Assembly (NCBI RefSeq): GCF_010500895.1
Contig: NZ_JAAAWO010000003.1
Location: 186,001-250,000 of the forward strand
Length of the DNA stretch: 64,000 nt
Direction of reading: 5' to 3'
From: Alteromonas genovensis
GTDB taxonomy: Bacteria > Pseudomonadota > Gammaproteobacteria > Enterobacterales > Alteromonadaceae
The position numbers and the translations under genes were made by a program. The notes below the pieces were generated by a model. It saw nothing but the letters and a program-made list of their open reading frames with translations. It was not told the DNA's origin and made no database searches. Positions 16,618 to 26,796 of this stretch are shown here, piece after piece; positions within the stretch are counted from its first letter, which is position 1, and the number at the start of each line of letters is the position of its first letter.

Positions 16618-19600
16618 ATGAGCACTAACAAAACTTGGTTTGGCCTTGCATTAATTGCAGGCAGCACATTGATACTAAGCGGATGTCAAAACGACGATGA
16701 AGCCATCGGAGGTAAGTTAGAGAACCCCCCTCCCCCAACATCAGCTAATTACGAATTAATTTGGGCAGACGAATTTGACGGTAATGCCCTAGACACAAGT
16801 AAATGGCAAGTTCAGTTGGGAGACGGGACGTCTGAAGGATTACCACCAGGTTGGGGTAATAACGAACAACAGTACTACACCGCAGACAACATTACTGTCG
16901 AAGACGGTGTACTTGTTATAGAGGCTCGCGCAGGCGACTCCCCAGACGCTAATTTCGCATTTACCTCCGGCAGGCTTCGCACTCAAGGAATTTTAGATAT
17001 TACCTACGGGCGAATTGAAGCTCGTATACAAGTGCCTGAGGGTCTTGGTCTTTGGCCGGCATTTTGGACGCTGGGAAGCGACCCCTCTCCCTTTGGAGAA
17101 TGGGCTGCAAAAGGTGAAATAGACATTATGGAGTCTTTTGGACAAGCCACGCCTTTTGTAGCAGGTACAGTGCACTACGGGCAAAGGTTCCCGTTAAATG
17201 AAAGCGCTACCAAGACATTTGAAATCGACCCCACCGACGGTTTTCATGACTATGCAGTAGAATGGGATTCGCAACGTATACGCTGGTTTGTAGATGGCGT
17301 ACATTATTTTACAGTCAGCCGTGATACGTATTGGAATTACTATTTCAAAAATCAAATGGAAGGCTTCCTGGCCGGCGAAGAAGATGCTCCCTTCAATGAA
17401 AACCAGCATCTTCTTCTTAACCTTGCGGTAGGTGGCGATCCCGCAGGCACACCAAATCCCAACGACACTGATGTATTTCCAGGGCAAATGCTCGTGGACT
17501 ATGTGCGGGTTTATCAGTGTCCACTCCCTCCTGTAAATGATGGGTTAGGGTGTGAAAATAGTATTGACCAAGTTGATCCGTTCGTTATCACTCAAGGTGG
17601 TGATGGTACCCCGCCTGCGCAGAACGTAGAAATAAACAGCTTTAGTTTATACGACAATGGACCTGGCGTACTCTTCCCTGACAGTAATAGCGAGCGTCCT
17701 TTAGATATTGGCGTTTTCGACAATAACGGAGCACTTACCGTATCCGAGGTTGAAGCTGCAGACGCAGATAGAGGCACCGTCATTGAAATTATCACGTCTG
17801 GCGGCGGCAATATCCAAATCAACGATCCAGAAGGCAATACCTTTGAATTGTTTGGCATGGGTAGAGCGGATAATAATGAATTCTTTGGCGGTGAACTGAC
17901 CTTTGACGTTTTCGTAGACAGTGGGTCCACAGAGGCCACACTACTGCAGGTAGGTGTTGACAGCGGCTTTCCAAATATTGGCTTTACACAGATACCTTTG
18001 AGCGACTTACCGCAGGATGAATGGACGTCTATTTCTCTTGCCTTGAGCGACGTTATTCAAAGCAATATTGGCGCCTTTGGTGGCGGCCCTCTTGATATTG
18101 AACAGGTTCTCAACCTTATTGTGCTTGAACCCGTGGGTGGCGCTGCTCGCATGCAGTTCGACAACATTCATTTAGTCTGTGGGGCGCCCTCATCAAGACC
18201 GTGCGGCATTGTTAGCATCACCACCGTACCTCAAAACGTGTTTATTGATAGCGTCGACCCTTTATGGGACTTTGGCATTGGCGCAGGTGACAGTGGCTCA
18301 GGGTTTGCCACCTACACCGATGGCAGTAACCCAGATGGTGAGAACAAAATAGAATGGGAAGTGATAACGGCTAATGATGCCGCTCGCGACCAAGTTATAG
18401 AGATTACCTTCAATGGTGACGGAGAGAGTGGCGTTTGGTTTATCGCTACCGAGCCAGTTAACCTCTCGGGCTATAACAGCGGTGCGGTGGTATTCGATAT
18501 ATTTGTTTCAGATTTTGGCAGCGACACCAACAGCATAACAATGCAAATAGACTGCGTGTTCCCCTGCACAAGTGGCCCACAAGATATAGGTCGCCCTGGT
18601 GATGGCGAATGGCAAGAAATTGAAATTCCACTGAGCCAGCTTATTAATAGTGGACTCAATACCGCCAATGTAAGTGCTGGTTTAGTGTTGGCCACCACCG
18701 ATGTTAATGCGACTTCAACATTTACCATTGATAACGTGCGCTGGGAGCCTACCACCGAAATTGAAGAGATAGAGGTATTGCCCTTAAGTTTCTTTGCAGA
18801 CTTTGAGGGCGTTGACGGGAGCGGCGCAGCGTTAGGTGGAAACTGGCAAAGCTTTGGCACCGTTTTTGATGCTAACGGCGGGTTTGTTTACAACTACGGG
18901 CAACCCTTCGCAACACCGTTAAATAGCAACAGCTTTGCCAATATCACCACTGACCAAGGTGGCGCAGGACAAGGTACGCAACAGTTGGTTATTTTTAACG
19001 ACTACAATAATCAAGACCATGGTAATGGCCTGCTAATACAGGCAGCGACTTTCCAGCAAGTCACGTTGAGTGCAGACGATACCGGTGTATACACGTTTAG
19101 CTTCGATGCAAGAGCCCCTAGTGAAGGTGCTATCGCCGAGCCCACCGTGGCGACTGCTTATGTACAAACCTTAGACCCATCGAACGGCTTTGCTACTACA
19201 GCACGTGTGGAAATCGATTTATCCACAATCTCAAGTTCTGATTGGCAAACCTACAGTGTTGATTTCAATATTGACGGTGAGGCTATGGCTGGACAGTTGC
19301 TAGAGTTTGGTTTTACAAACCGTACTACTGGCTTTGCTCCCTCGGCAATTGTCGTTGATAACGTAGACTTCAACCTGGCTGTTGGTGGAATAAACTACGC
19401 CAGCAACTTTGAAAGTGGCGACCCAAGCGGTGGTGAAATTGGTGATAACTGGCTAAGTTTCGCTGCGGTATTTGGGGCGGATGGTAATTTTGCCTATAGC
19501 TATGGGCCGTTCCCATCACCAAACAACACTGGCGGATTTACTAGCTATGCCTCAGGCGAAGCCACAGAGAGCCAAGGTACTCAGTATCTGAATGTGTTCA

Positions 19601-19986
19601 GCGATTACAATAACGCCGACCATGGCAACGGGCTTACAATTGAAGCCGCAAGTTTTCAGGAGCGTACATTCTCTGCATCTGATGCCGGCGAGTATTCGTT
19701 TTCGTTCGATGCCAAAGCTCCTTTTGAGGGTGGTATTGCTCCACCCACCACAGCGTACGCCTACATTCGCGTACTCGACCCTAACAATGGATTTGCTTCA
19801 TCCGTTGATATTCGAGTGGATTTGAGCGAAGTCAGCAACAGTGAATGGGCACGCTTTACTGTACAGGCAACGCTAGAAGGCAGCTTAGACGGTCAAATAC
19901 TTCAGTTTGGGTTCTCAAACTCAGCCACCGACTATAACCCCAGCGGCATTTTCTACGACAACGTAGAATTTTCCCGAGCTGAGTGA
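16618..19986 (+). CDS. Multi-module GH16 beta-glucanase lipoprotein (laminarinase type)
   Basis: The 1122-residue lipoprotein has lipobox LSGC with Cys23. The GH16 domain (residues 45-300) has the catalytic signature GEIDIME with nucleophile Glu167, Asp169 and acid/base Glu172, plus FTSGRLRTQG and WPAFWTLG; this pattern fits endo-1,3-beta-glucanases. Four beta-sandwich modules follow. Two (about 337-521 and 540-710) resemble the galactose-binding-like domains of exo-glucanases. Two (about 722-918 and 925-1120) are clear duplicates sharing DHGNGL, FSFDA(R/K)AP and DNV(D/E)F. The modules are probably glucan-binding; that is inference. The enzyme should sit on the cell surface or periplasmic face. 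The stop is followed directly by the binding site of the receptor gene. Confidence 0.9.
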   Translation: MSTNKTWFGLALIAGSTLILSGCQNDDEAIGGKLENPPPPTSANYELIWADEFDGNALDTSKWQVQLGDGTSEGLPPGWGNNEQQYYTADNITVEDGVLVIEARAGDSPDANFAFTSGRLRTQGILDITYGRIEARIQVPEGLGLWPAFWTLGSDPSPFGEWAAKGEIDIMESFGQATPFVAGTVHYGQRFPLNESATKTFEIDPTDGFHDYAVEWDSQRIRWFVDGVHYFTVSRDTYWNYYFKNQMEGFLAGEEDAPFNENQHLLLNLAVGGDPAGTPNPNDTDVFPGQMLVDYVRVYQCPLPPVNDGLGCENSIDQVDPFVITQGGDGTPPAQNVEINSFSLYDNGPGVLFPDSNSERPLDIGVFDNNGALTVSEVEAADADRGTVIEIITSGGGNIQINDPEGNTFELFGMGRADNNEFFGGELTFDVFVDSGSTEATLLQVGVDSGFPNIGFTQIPLSDLPQDEWTSISLALSDVIQSNIGAFGGGPLDIEQVLNLIVLEPVGGAARMQFDNIHLVCGAPSSRPCGIVSITTVPQNVFIDSVDPLWDFGIGAGDSGSGFATYTDGSNPDGENKIEWEVITANDAARDQVIEITFNGDGESGVWFIATEPVNLSGYNSGAVVFDIFVSDFGSDTNSITMQIDCVFPCTSGPQDIGRPGDGEWQEIEIPLSQLINSGLNTANVSAGLVLATTDVNATSTFTIDNVRWEPTTEIEEIEVLPLSFFADFEGVDGSGAALGGNWQSFGTVFDANGGFVYNYGQPFATPLNSNSFANITTDQGGAGQGTQQLVIFNDYNNQDHGNGLLIQAATFQQVTLSADDTGVYTFSFDARAPSEGAIAEPTVATAYVQTLDPSNGFATTARVEIDLSTISSSDWQTYSVDFNIDGEAMAGQLLEFGFTNRTTGFAPSAIVVDNVDFNLAVGGINYASNFESGDPSGGEIGDNWLSFAAVFGADGNFAYSYGPFPSPNNTGGFTSYASGEATESQGTQYLNVFSDYNNADHGNGLTIEAASFQERTFSASDAGEYSFSFDAKAPFEGGIAPPTTAYAYIRVLDPNNGFASSVDIRVDLSEVSNSEWARFTVQATLEGSLDGQILQFGFSNSATDYNPSGIFYDNVEFSRAE

Positions 19987-19997
19987 GGAGAGACGCA

Positions 19998-22745
19998 ATG
20001 AGATATTTCAATAAATATATATCGAGCGCGGAGCAAGGGTTCATGAATACTGCCACAACAAAGGTTCATTTCGCCAGCAAACAGCTTTTAATTGCTGCGA
20101 TTGCTTTAATGACCTGCAGCTCGTTAGCAGCACAAGAAGCTGAAAGCGAACAAGATAAAAAAGACGCTGACGTAGAGCGAATTATTGTCACTGTAGAGCG
20201 CAGAACACAGGACTTACAAGACTTAGCGGGCACTGCCTTTGCGTTTTCTGGAGAGGATTTAAAAGCCCAGGGCATTCAGGATATTACTGATATCGCCGAG
20301 TCTATCCCTGGTCTTGAGATTGGTAATAATCAAGGTAACGTGGAGGTGTGGATTAGAGGTATAGGCAGTTCTAACAACACCGAGCTTGGCGACCCTGCCG
20401 CTGCAACTCACTTAGACGGTGTCTACATTCCTCGTCCTTCAGGTATTGGTTCTGCCTTTTTTGACATATCGAGAGTAGAGGTAAACGTTGGCCCGCAGGG
20501 CACGCTGCGCGGTCGTAACGCCACCGCCGGCTCGGTAAACATCATTCCTTGGCGACCGGCCTTGAACCAGTGGAATGGAAGTGCAGAAGTGGAGGTGGGT
20601 AATTATAATCAGCGCTCTATAACAGGTGCGCTTAACATTCCTGCTACCGATAACTTAGCCTTTCGCATTGCAGGCACTAAAGTTGATCATGACTCGTATT
20701 ATAACGATGTCGGCCCCTTAGACCTTGAGCTTGCCGAAGCAGCAGATAACCTTGGACTGCGTTTTCAAGCGCTGTATGAGCCCACGGATGACTTAAGTAT
20801 TTACCTTTCTTATGATTACGCTCGGGAACAAGGAACGGGGTATACTGGCACTAACTTTGCCCTACCACTGGGGTTAGGAATTGACCCAGATGATATTGAA
20901 GACCCTCGAGACGTAGTAGGAAGAGGCTTCACTCCAATTCAAGACACCATCCACGATGGATTTAAAATTGAAGTTACGTGGGATATGGGCAAGGCCCTAC
21001 TTGAATACAACGGCAGTTATCGAGACTTAATTTACGACTATCAAGCCGCCACTCCGCTGTCGCCTGATTTCCCTGGCGTATTTGAAGCACTAGACCCATT
21101 AGATCAAGCAATTGATGACTTTTCACGCTTTCAATTTTTAACCGACTCAGAATCGATTATTCACGAACTTCGTCTGTTATCTGATGATGATACCAGTCGC
21201 TTAACCTATACCGCAGGTATCTTCTTGTTTAATGAGAGACAGCAAACATTTCTAGCATCGGCTGGCGATAGAGGCGGCTTTTTCCAAGGGGCAGAATTTA
21301 ATCAACCTAATACAGATACCGATTCATTTTCTGTTTACGGTGATGCCACCTATGAGTTTAGCGCTGACACCCGCCTCACAATTGGTCTTCGTTATACTGA
21401 AGACACAAAAACCCGACAAGGTGTTAACGCGCGGTATGCGTTTGCATTGGGTGGGTTTGATGTCAATACCGGCAACCCGTTTGGTTGCTGTATGGGAGCG
21501 CGCGTTGGCACTGAAGGATTTGCGTTTGCAGGATTTGGACGCTCTATTTATGAGCCTGACCAAGATGGTGACGGTGCGGTATCTGATGCTGAATTTTTAA
21601 ACTTTTACTTCGACGGTATTGCTCAGTTTGGCGAGCGAGACACCCTTGATGATATTTTTGCTAACGGCATTACTCCGGGCGGCGCAGACGTGCGCCCCGC
21701 GTGTTCAGATAGCGACGTTACCGATAGCCTGATTTGTAACCAAGACGGCACCCACTCGTTTGCTGTACCCATTTCGCCGAACAACTCAATTACGGTTCAA
21801 GACGGACGCATTGATAATAACTTTGTCGACTGGCGGATACGTATTGAGCACGACTTAAATAACGATCAGCTTGTGTATGGATTAATCGCAACGGGCCACA
21901 AATCTGGCGGCTTTAACGATACGTTTAGCGATCCCACCACCGGGCTTACTCTAGCGCCAACTTACCAAGAAGAAAGCGTTACTTTGTTTGAGTTTGGCTC
22001 GAAGAATGAGTTTGATTTAGGCGATGTGCCTACTACATTTAATTTTTCAGCGTTTTATAACGACTATCGCGATCAGGTATTTACTAACCTACTCTCTGTA
22101 GAGCAAGCCCTTGAATTCAACTCAGGCGCTCCCGTAGACCCCCTCGATGCAACGCCGGGCGCACTGGTGGTTTCGTTTAGCTTCAACGCCGCAGATTCAG
22201 CCATTTATGGTATGCAGTTTGATGGCAAGTTTGAGCTTCCCTACGATATGAACCTTAATTGGACAGCGTTGTGGCTTGAGGCAGAAATTGAAGACAGCCA
22301 AGATATTCAAGACTCTCGCTTTCAAGCAGATGTGGCACCTGATGAAGCAGTATTTCAGTCTATTGACGGTAACCGACTGCCACGCACACCTCGCTTTCAA
22401 CTCAATGCAAGCTTAAGCCAGGTGTTTGATATCAGTTCTGGCACCATTGATTACGTTATATCTGCAGGTTGGCGGGATGAGCAGTTTCTCACTATTTTTA
22501 ACAGCATCGATTATCAAAACCCTGACAACCCGCGTCGCCGTCTAGATGACAGCGTAGACGCCTATTGGACCGTTGACGCTGGTTTAGGTTACACCCACGG
22601 CGATGGGGCACTCAGATTTGAAGCATTCGCTAACAATCTGTTTGATGAGGTTCGCACTGCTGCAACCATTATTACCCAATTTGATAACACACGCTTCTTC
22701 ACGCGCCCCAGAACCTTTGGTGTGCGCATGCGCTACACTTACTAA
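19998..22745 (+). CDS. TonB-dependent receptor of the laminarin-type locus
   Basis: The product is a TonB-dependent outer-membrane receptor of about 915 residues: signal peptide ending CSSLAAQE, TonB-box-like RIIVTVERR, plug with VEVNVGPQGTLRGRNATAGSVNI, and a barrel ending in RMRYTY. The frame can open at GTG 19983, but GGAG at 19987-19990 sits seven bases before ATG 19998, which I use; ATG 20043 would give a shorter, more standard signal peptide. It lies 11 bp after the GH16 gene and before a GH-A hydrolase, so oligosaccharides of beta-1,3-glucan are the likely substrate. No SusD-like partner is present, as usual in gammaproteobacteria. It has acidic EF-hand-like stretches (DQDGDGAVSDAEF). 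Confidence 0.9.
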   Translation: MRYFNKYISSAEQGFMNTATTKVHFASKQLLIAAIALMTCSSLAAQEAESEQDKKDADVERIIVTVERRTQDLQDLAGTAFAFSGEDLKAQGIQDITDIAESIPGLEIGNNQGNVEVWIRGIGSSNNTELGDPAAATHLDGVYIPRPSGIGSAFFDISRVEVNVGPQGTLRGRNATAGSVNIIPWRPALNQWNGSAEVEVGNYNQRSITGALNIPATDNLAFRIAGTKVDHDSYYNDVGPLDLELAEAADNLGLRFQALYEPTDDLSIYLSYDYAREQGTGYTGTNFALPLGLGIDPDDIEDPRDVVGRGFTPIQDTIHDGFKIEVTWDMGKALLEYNGSYRDLIYDYQAATPLSPDFPGVFEALDPLDQAIDDFSRFQFLTDSESIIHELRLLSDDDTSRLTYTAGIFLFNERQQTFLASAGDRGGFFQGAEFNQPNTDTDSFSVYGDATYEFSADTRLTIGLRYTEDTKTRQGVNARYAFALGGFDVNTGNPFGCCMGARVGTEGFAFAGFGRSIYEPDQDGDGAVSDAEFLNFYFDGIAQFGERDTLDDIFANGITPGGADVRPACSDSDVTDSLICNQDGTHSFAVPISPNNSITVQDGRIDNNFVDWRIRIEHDLNNDQLVYGLIATGHKSGGFNDTFSDPTTGLTLAPTYQEESVTLFEFGSKNEFDLGDVPTTFNFSAFYNDYRDQVFTNLLSVEQALEFNSGAPVDPLDATPGALVVSFSFNAADSAIYGMQFDGKFELPYDMNLNWTALWLEAEIEDSQDIQDSRFQADVAPDEAVFQSIDGNRLPRTPRFQLNASLSQVFDISSGTIDYVISAGWRDEQFLTIFNSIDYQNPDNPRRRLDDSVDAYWTVDAGLGYTHGDGALRFEAFANNLFDEVRTAATIITQFDNTRFFTRPRTFGVRMRYTY

Positions 22746-22781
22746 TCAAGGTTTGTGTTATCTAACAATTGATTACGGACG

Positions 22782-22805
22782 GCGACACCCTCATTAGGGT
22801 GTCGC
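22782..22805. terminator. Hairpin between receptor and GH-A hydrolase genes
   Basis: GCGACACCCT and AGGGTGTCGC form a perfect 10-bp stem with a 4-base loop, 36 bp after the receptor stop. There is no strong T run, so it may reduce read-through or protect the upstream mRNA rather than end transcription fully. Confidence 0.6.
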
Positions 22806-22855
22806 AGCGTTTACATGTTATTAAAAACCGTTAGGCACGCTTAAGGAGTGATGCA

Positions 22856-24157
22856 GTGATCATACTTCATCGTTTAAAAACACATTTTCTAATCGCTGTA
22901 TTAGCACTATTCTCACCCTGCCTATTTGCTAAAGCTATTCACGTAGAGGTAACTAAAGCCTCAGACGGAGGCTATGTGTTAACGCGGGCAGGTAAACATT
23001 ATGTGGTTAAAGGTGCAGGTGCGGATGGCGCTGATTTAGAAGCCTTGAAAGCACATGGCGCTAACTCTGTTCGTACCTGGTCTATTGACGGTGGCGCTTA
23101 TTCGGCTTTTGAACTTTTAGATAAAGCTCATGAATTAGGGATGACGGTGTCTTTAGGAATAGATTTTGCTCGGGAGCGCCACGGTTTCGATTACGATGAC
23201 TCATCTGCAGTGGCAGCGCAATTAAAACGGGTGAAAGCAGAAGTGATGAAATATAAAGACCACCCTGCTCTACTCACATGGTTTATTGGTAACGAATTGA
23301 ACTTCGATTTCACTAACCCGAAAGTTTACGACGCTGTAAACCAAACCGCAGAAATGATCAAAAGCTTAGATCCCCACCACCCCATTACCACAACGATGGC
23401 TGGCTTTGACAAAAAAGCCATGGATGCTATTACCCAGCGAGCAAAATCATTAGACTTCATTAGCTTTCAGCTTTATGCCGATGTTGTAAACCTACCAAAG
23501 TATATCAAGTCTTACGGCTACACAGGCCCTTATATGATCACCGAATGGGGCGCCGTAGGCCACTGGGAAGTGTACAAAACAAAATGGGGAGCTCCTGTAG
23601 AAACAACAAGCTCTGAAAAGGCCAGTAACTATGCCAAAAGCTATTTAAAAGCTATTCAGCCCCATGGGAAGCAAGTTATCGGCAACTATGTGTTTTTATG
23701 GGGTCAAAAACAAGAACGCACCAGCACCTGGTACGGCATGTTTTTAGACTCTGGCGAGCGCACAGAAGCTGTTGATGTAATGCAATATATATGGACAGGC
23801 AGGTGGCCAGAAAATCGAACACCCCGGGTTAGCCCTATTGGCTTAGATGGCAAGGTAGCCTTTGATAACGTGTATCTTTTTATGGGTGATAAGTACGAAG
23901 CAACTCTCAATGCAGTAGACCCAGATAAAGACCCACTAACCTTCAAGTGGGAAATAAGAAAGGAATCGACAGCAACTCAAGTAGGTGGCGATAAAGAGGA
24001 AGTCCCTGAGATTGTGGATGGATTAATTAAAGATACCTCTGCTCAAAAAATTGAATTTGAAGCACCGAAAACACCAGGGGCCTATCGGTTATACGCCTAT
24101 GTGTATGATGGAAACGGTAACGCCGCACACGCGAATATTCCGTTTTTTGTGAAGTGA
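22856..24157 (+). CDS. Clan GH-A glycoside hydrolase, probably beta-glucan active
   Basis: The 433-residue protein has a signal peptide (cleavage near LFAK) and a TIM-barrel glycosidase domain (about residues 50-310). The two GH-A catalytic glutamates are visible: Glu147 in WFIGNELN (acid/base) and Glu230 in MITEWGA (nucleophile). SVRTWSIDG resembles the barrel of GH2/GH5-like or GH72-like enzymes. A C-terminal Ig-like domain (about 335-433) follows. The start is GTG 22856 with AAGGAG upstream. The exact family is not certain; the neighbouring GH16 and receptor genes suggest trimming of beta-1,3-glucan oligosaccharides. Confidence 0.8.
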   Translation: MIILHRLKTHFLIAVLALFSPCLFAKAIHVEVTKASDGGYVLTRAGKHYVVKGAGADGADLEALKAHGANSVRTWSIDGGAYSAFELLDKAHELGMTVSLGIDFARERHGFDYDDSSAVAAQLKRVKAEVMKYKDHPALLTWFIGNELNFDFTNPKVYDAVNQTAEMIKSLDPHHPITTTMAGFDKKAMDAITQRAKSLDFISFQLYADVVNLPKYIKSYGYTGPYMITEWGAVGHWEVYKTKWGAPVETTSSEKASNYAKSYLKAIQPHGKQVIGNYVFLWGQKQERTSTWYGMFLDSGERTEAVDVMQYIWTGRWPENRTPRVSPIGLDGKVAFDNVYLFMGDKYEATLNAVDPDKDPLTFKWEIRKESTATQVGGDKEEVPEIVDGLIKDTSAQKIEFEAPKTPGAYRLYAYVYDGNGNAAHANIPFFVK

Positions 24158-24176
24158 ATTGCGTATCGAGCAACTC

Positions 24177-25463
24177 TCACAAACCAATAAGCATCTCAAT
24201 GCCAAACAGTATTGCGCCAATTCCCCCTCCCACAATGGTGCCATTGATACGCACTTTTTGAAGGTCCCTACCTATATTTAACTCTACTTGCGCCGCCATG
24301 TCTTCCTCGTCCCAACTATTGATTGTGTCTCTAATGTGCCGGGTAAGAAACTCGGCTAACTCGGGCGCCATGTATTTTGCAGCCTCGCCAATATGCTGAT
24401 TGAATGAATGGGATAATTGGCTATCGTTTCGCAAAGAAGCCCCTAAATCCTGTAGTAATCCTGCGACCTTTTGCTCTGCTTTACCCTCGTTTTCTTCCAG
24501 GGATTTTAGTAGCCACAGGTTAAACCGTTGCCACGAGTTGTGAAGATAGTTCTTTAACGCAGGGTCGTTAATAACCTTTTCTCTGAATCCGTTTACTTTT
24601 TGCTCCATATCAGCACTGTGCTGTAGGTCGTGTAAGAACTCATTAACCTGCTCGTCAAATGCATGCCTGATTGGATGATTTTCGTCTTGATAAATATCTT
24701 CTAAAATAGATGATACCGCCTTTACCGCTATTAACGCGCCCTGCTCGCTTATCCAACTAGAAGGTAAAATCTTCTCAAGTCTGCTGTATTCAGTTTTAAG
24801 CCATATCACTAGCGCATCGGCAATGTATTCTTGCGTATCTGGTTGACTGAGTAACCCCGCTAATTTACCGAGAAGTCTATCGAGCATGACTTGGTGTTGG
24901 CGCTCTTTGGTTACTGCTCCTAGAGAGGTAGCAATTAACTGGTTTAAATCGAGATTTTTCAGCCCTTTCTCTACCGTTTTAGCAATAAAGGCTTTTACCG
25001 GTTTATCGTCTAATACTCTTAACATTCCGCTTAGCGCATCACATAAAAAACGACTTAGTTTTTGCGCATTCTGTGGAGTTTCTAACCACCGACCAGCACC
25101 TTGCGCAGGGTTACTGTCGCTTATCAGTTTTTCAATTGCTTGAGGATTAAAAAACTTTTCCTTTACGAATTCAGAAAGGTTATTGGCAATAGCGTTTTTA
25201 TTATTCGCCACTATGTTGGTGTGTGGAATTGGGTAAGATGAAGGTATAGGTTTGAACAAAGCAGTGACAGCAAACCAATCGGCTAGCCCGCCGACTAAAG
25301 CTGCTTCACTTGCCATTTTGATAAGCCCTAGCCACCAAGTATGAGCAATATCAGGCTGATACTTTTGGGTGAGAATAGTGATCACAAAAACACCCGCCGC
25401 AAACAGTAAACATGCCAATGCCTGACGCTTAGCTCTGTGTAGCTGATACTGCTTATCTTGCAT
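24177..25463 (-). CDS. DUF445 family membrane protein
   Basis: This 428-residue protein belongs to the DUF445 (YjiN-like) family: an N-terminal membrane segment (residues 14-30), a second hydrophobic stretch with EAALVGGLADWFAVTALFKPIP (the family hallmark), a long helical middle, and a C-terminal hydrophobic end with GGGIGAILFGIEMLIGL. The function of the family is unknown. AAAGGA precedes the ATG. It converges with the GH-A hydrolase gene with only 19 bp between stops and no clear terminator there. Confidence 0.88.
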   Translation of the reverse strand: MQDKQYQLHRAKRQALACLLFAAGVFVITILTQKYQPDIAHTWWLGLIKMASEAALVGGLADWFAVTALFKPIPSSYPIPHTNIVANNKNAIANNLSEFVKEKFFNPQAIEKLISDSNPAQGAGRWLETPQNAQKLSRFLCDALSGMLRVLDDKPVKAFIAKTVEKGLKNLDLNQLIATSLGAVTKERQHQVMLDRLLGKLAGLLSQPDTQEYIADALVIWLKTEYSRLEKILPSSWISEQGALIAVKAVSSILEDIYQDENHPIRHAFDEQVNEFLHDLQHSADMEQKVNGFREKVINDPALKNYLHNSWQRFNLWLLKSLEENEGKAEQKVAGLLQDLGASLRNDSQLSHSFNQHIGEAAKYMAPELAEFLTRHIRDTINSWDEEDMAAQVELNIGRDLQKVRINGTIVGGGIGAILFGIEMLIGL

Positions 25464-26084
25464 GCAATTTCCTTTAAATAAAAATGCTAACCGTGCAGAA
25501 GGCCCAATGATTGAAGTAGCCTAAACGCACACTATCCTTTTCTCTGCTTTGACTTTCTTCCTACAAGCTATGCAAACTACAGACCTATTATCAGCAAACA
25601 AACCCTTAAAGCATATTTACTTGCTTAGCTGTTACACTATGTCGCTTTTTAAACGCTGCACAGCGCAACTCGGCCGCTTGCTTTATGCATACCTTATGTG
25701 AACGTTCTGTTTAGCTTTGCGCTTAAACCTTGGTTAAGCGCACATCTTCCGCTGCACACATCATCATCACAAATAGCGAAAAAAATCATTATTTAGCTTT
25801 TTCAGTGACTTAATAATCAAACCCACGAAAACATTGTACTACCTAGCAGCCCAAAATTTCATAAGCCCATGTTTATAAAGCTTTTTATGACTTGGCACAT
25901 TACATGATAGCAACATACTACGAAGCAATAGCTAGCTAGTCTGCATACTGGCTAAATACCTGCTAAGCAACACGTAAGTCATAGTGAGAGAATAAAGACG
26001 CAATGCTGACATAATCATGTACTGCCATACGCCAACAGTTTTCTCGCTTTCAATATAAAATTATAGATTCTCAAAGGAACGAAA
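25464..26084. other. Intergenic region between DUF445 and repeat lipoprotein genes
   Basis: About 620 bp between divergent genes. I see no gene, repeat or terminator. It holds the promoters of both neighbours. Confidence 0.45.
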
Positions 26085-26756
26085 ATGAAAAAGTCTTTTA
26101 TCGCCGGTGCCATGATTGTAGTCAGTACAACGTTATTAAGCGGCTGTGTTATTCATGTGGGTAACGCTAGCGCTATGGATGGAAACGACGTGAGTACTAT
26201 GCTTGGCAACGTTGATATAAAAAGCGGTAAGCATGCCGGTGATATTTCATCAATCAATGGTAACGTGGACATTGATGATCACGGCAGTGCTGAGGACATC
26301 AGCATAGTAAACGGCAATTTAGACATGCAAAGTCACGTAACTGCGACAAGAATTGACGTTGTAAACGGCGATATTTTCGCTGCATCTCATATCACTGTAA
26401 CGCAAGATGTAGAAACGGTGAACGGCGACATATCCTTTGATTCTCATGGTGAAATAGGCGGGAATATAGAAACGGTAAATGGCGACATTCATATTACCGA
26501 CGTAACAATCGAAAAAGACCTAGCTACTGTCAACGGCGACATTGACATTGAAGGCGACAGCGTTATTTTCGGCAACATCGTGTATAAAAGCAGCGACAGC
26601 AAGTGGATAGACGAGGATGACCACATGCCTACACTTAGCATAGGGGCTAATGTGACATTGCACGGCTCTGTAATATTAGAGCGACCAGTTGATCTCAAGA
26701 TTGAAAATAAAGACATCAAAGGAAAGGTTATTGTAAGCTACGCCGACGCGAAATAA
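26085..26756 (+). CDS. Lipoprotein with VNGDI repeats (bactofilin/DUF4097-like beta-helix)
   Basis: The 223-residue protein has a signal peptide and lipobox LSGC, then a run of about eight 19-24-residue repeats with the core (I/V)NG(D/N)(I/V)(D/S/H)I (examples: SINGNVDI, IVNGNLDM, VVNGDIFA, TVNGDISF, TVNGDIHI, TVNGDIDI). This spacing suggests a right-handed beta-helix like polymer-forming bactofilins or DUF4097 adhesin-like proteins. The role is not known; possibly envelope scaffolding. AAAGGA lies upstream. The next gene (26797) follows by 40 bp and may be co-transcribed. Confidence 0.8.
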   Translation: MKKSFIAGAMIVVSTTLLSGCVIHVGNASAMDGNDVSTMLGNVDIKSGKHAGDISSINGNVDIDDHGSAEDISIVNGNLDMQSHVTATRIDVVNGDIFAASHITVTQDVETVNGDISFDSHGEIGGNIETVNGDIHITDVTIEKDLATVNGDIDIEGDSVIFGNIVYKSSDSKWIDEDDHMPTLSIGANVTLHGSVILERPVDLKIENKDIKGKVIVSYADAK

Positions 26757-26796
26757 TCGTTTACCGTACCTTTTACCGGATAGGCGCTGAATTTAC

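Noticed and set aside
16434-16628. 64-codon plus frame before the GH16 gene
   Set aside because: No coding signature, and it overlaps the well-supported start of the GH16 gene.
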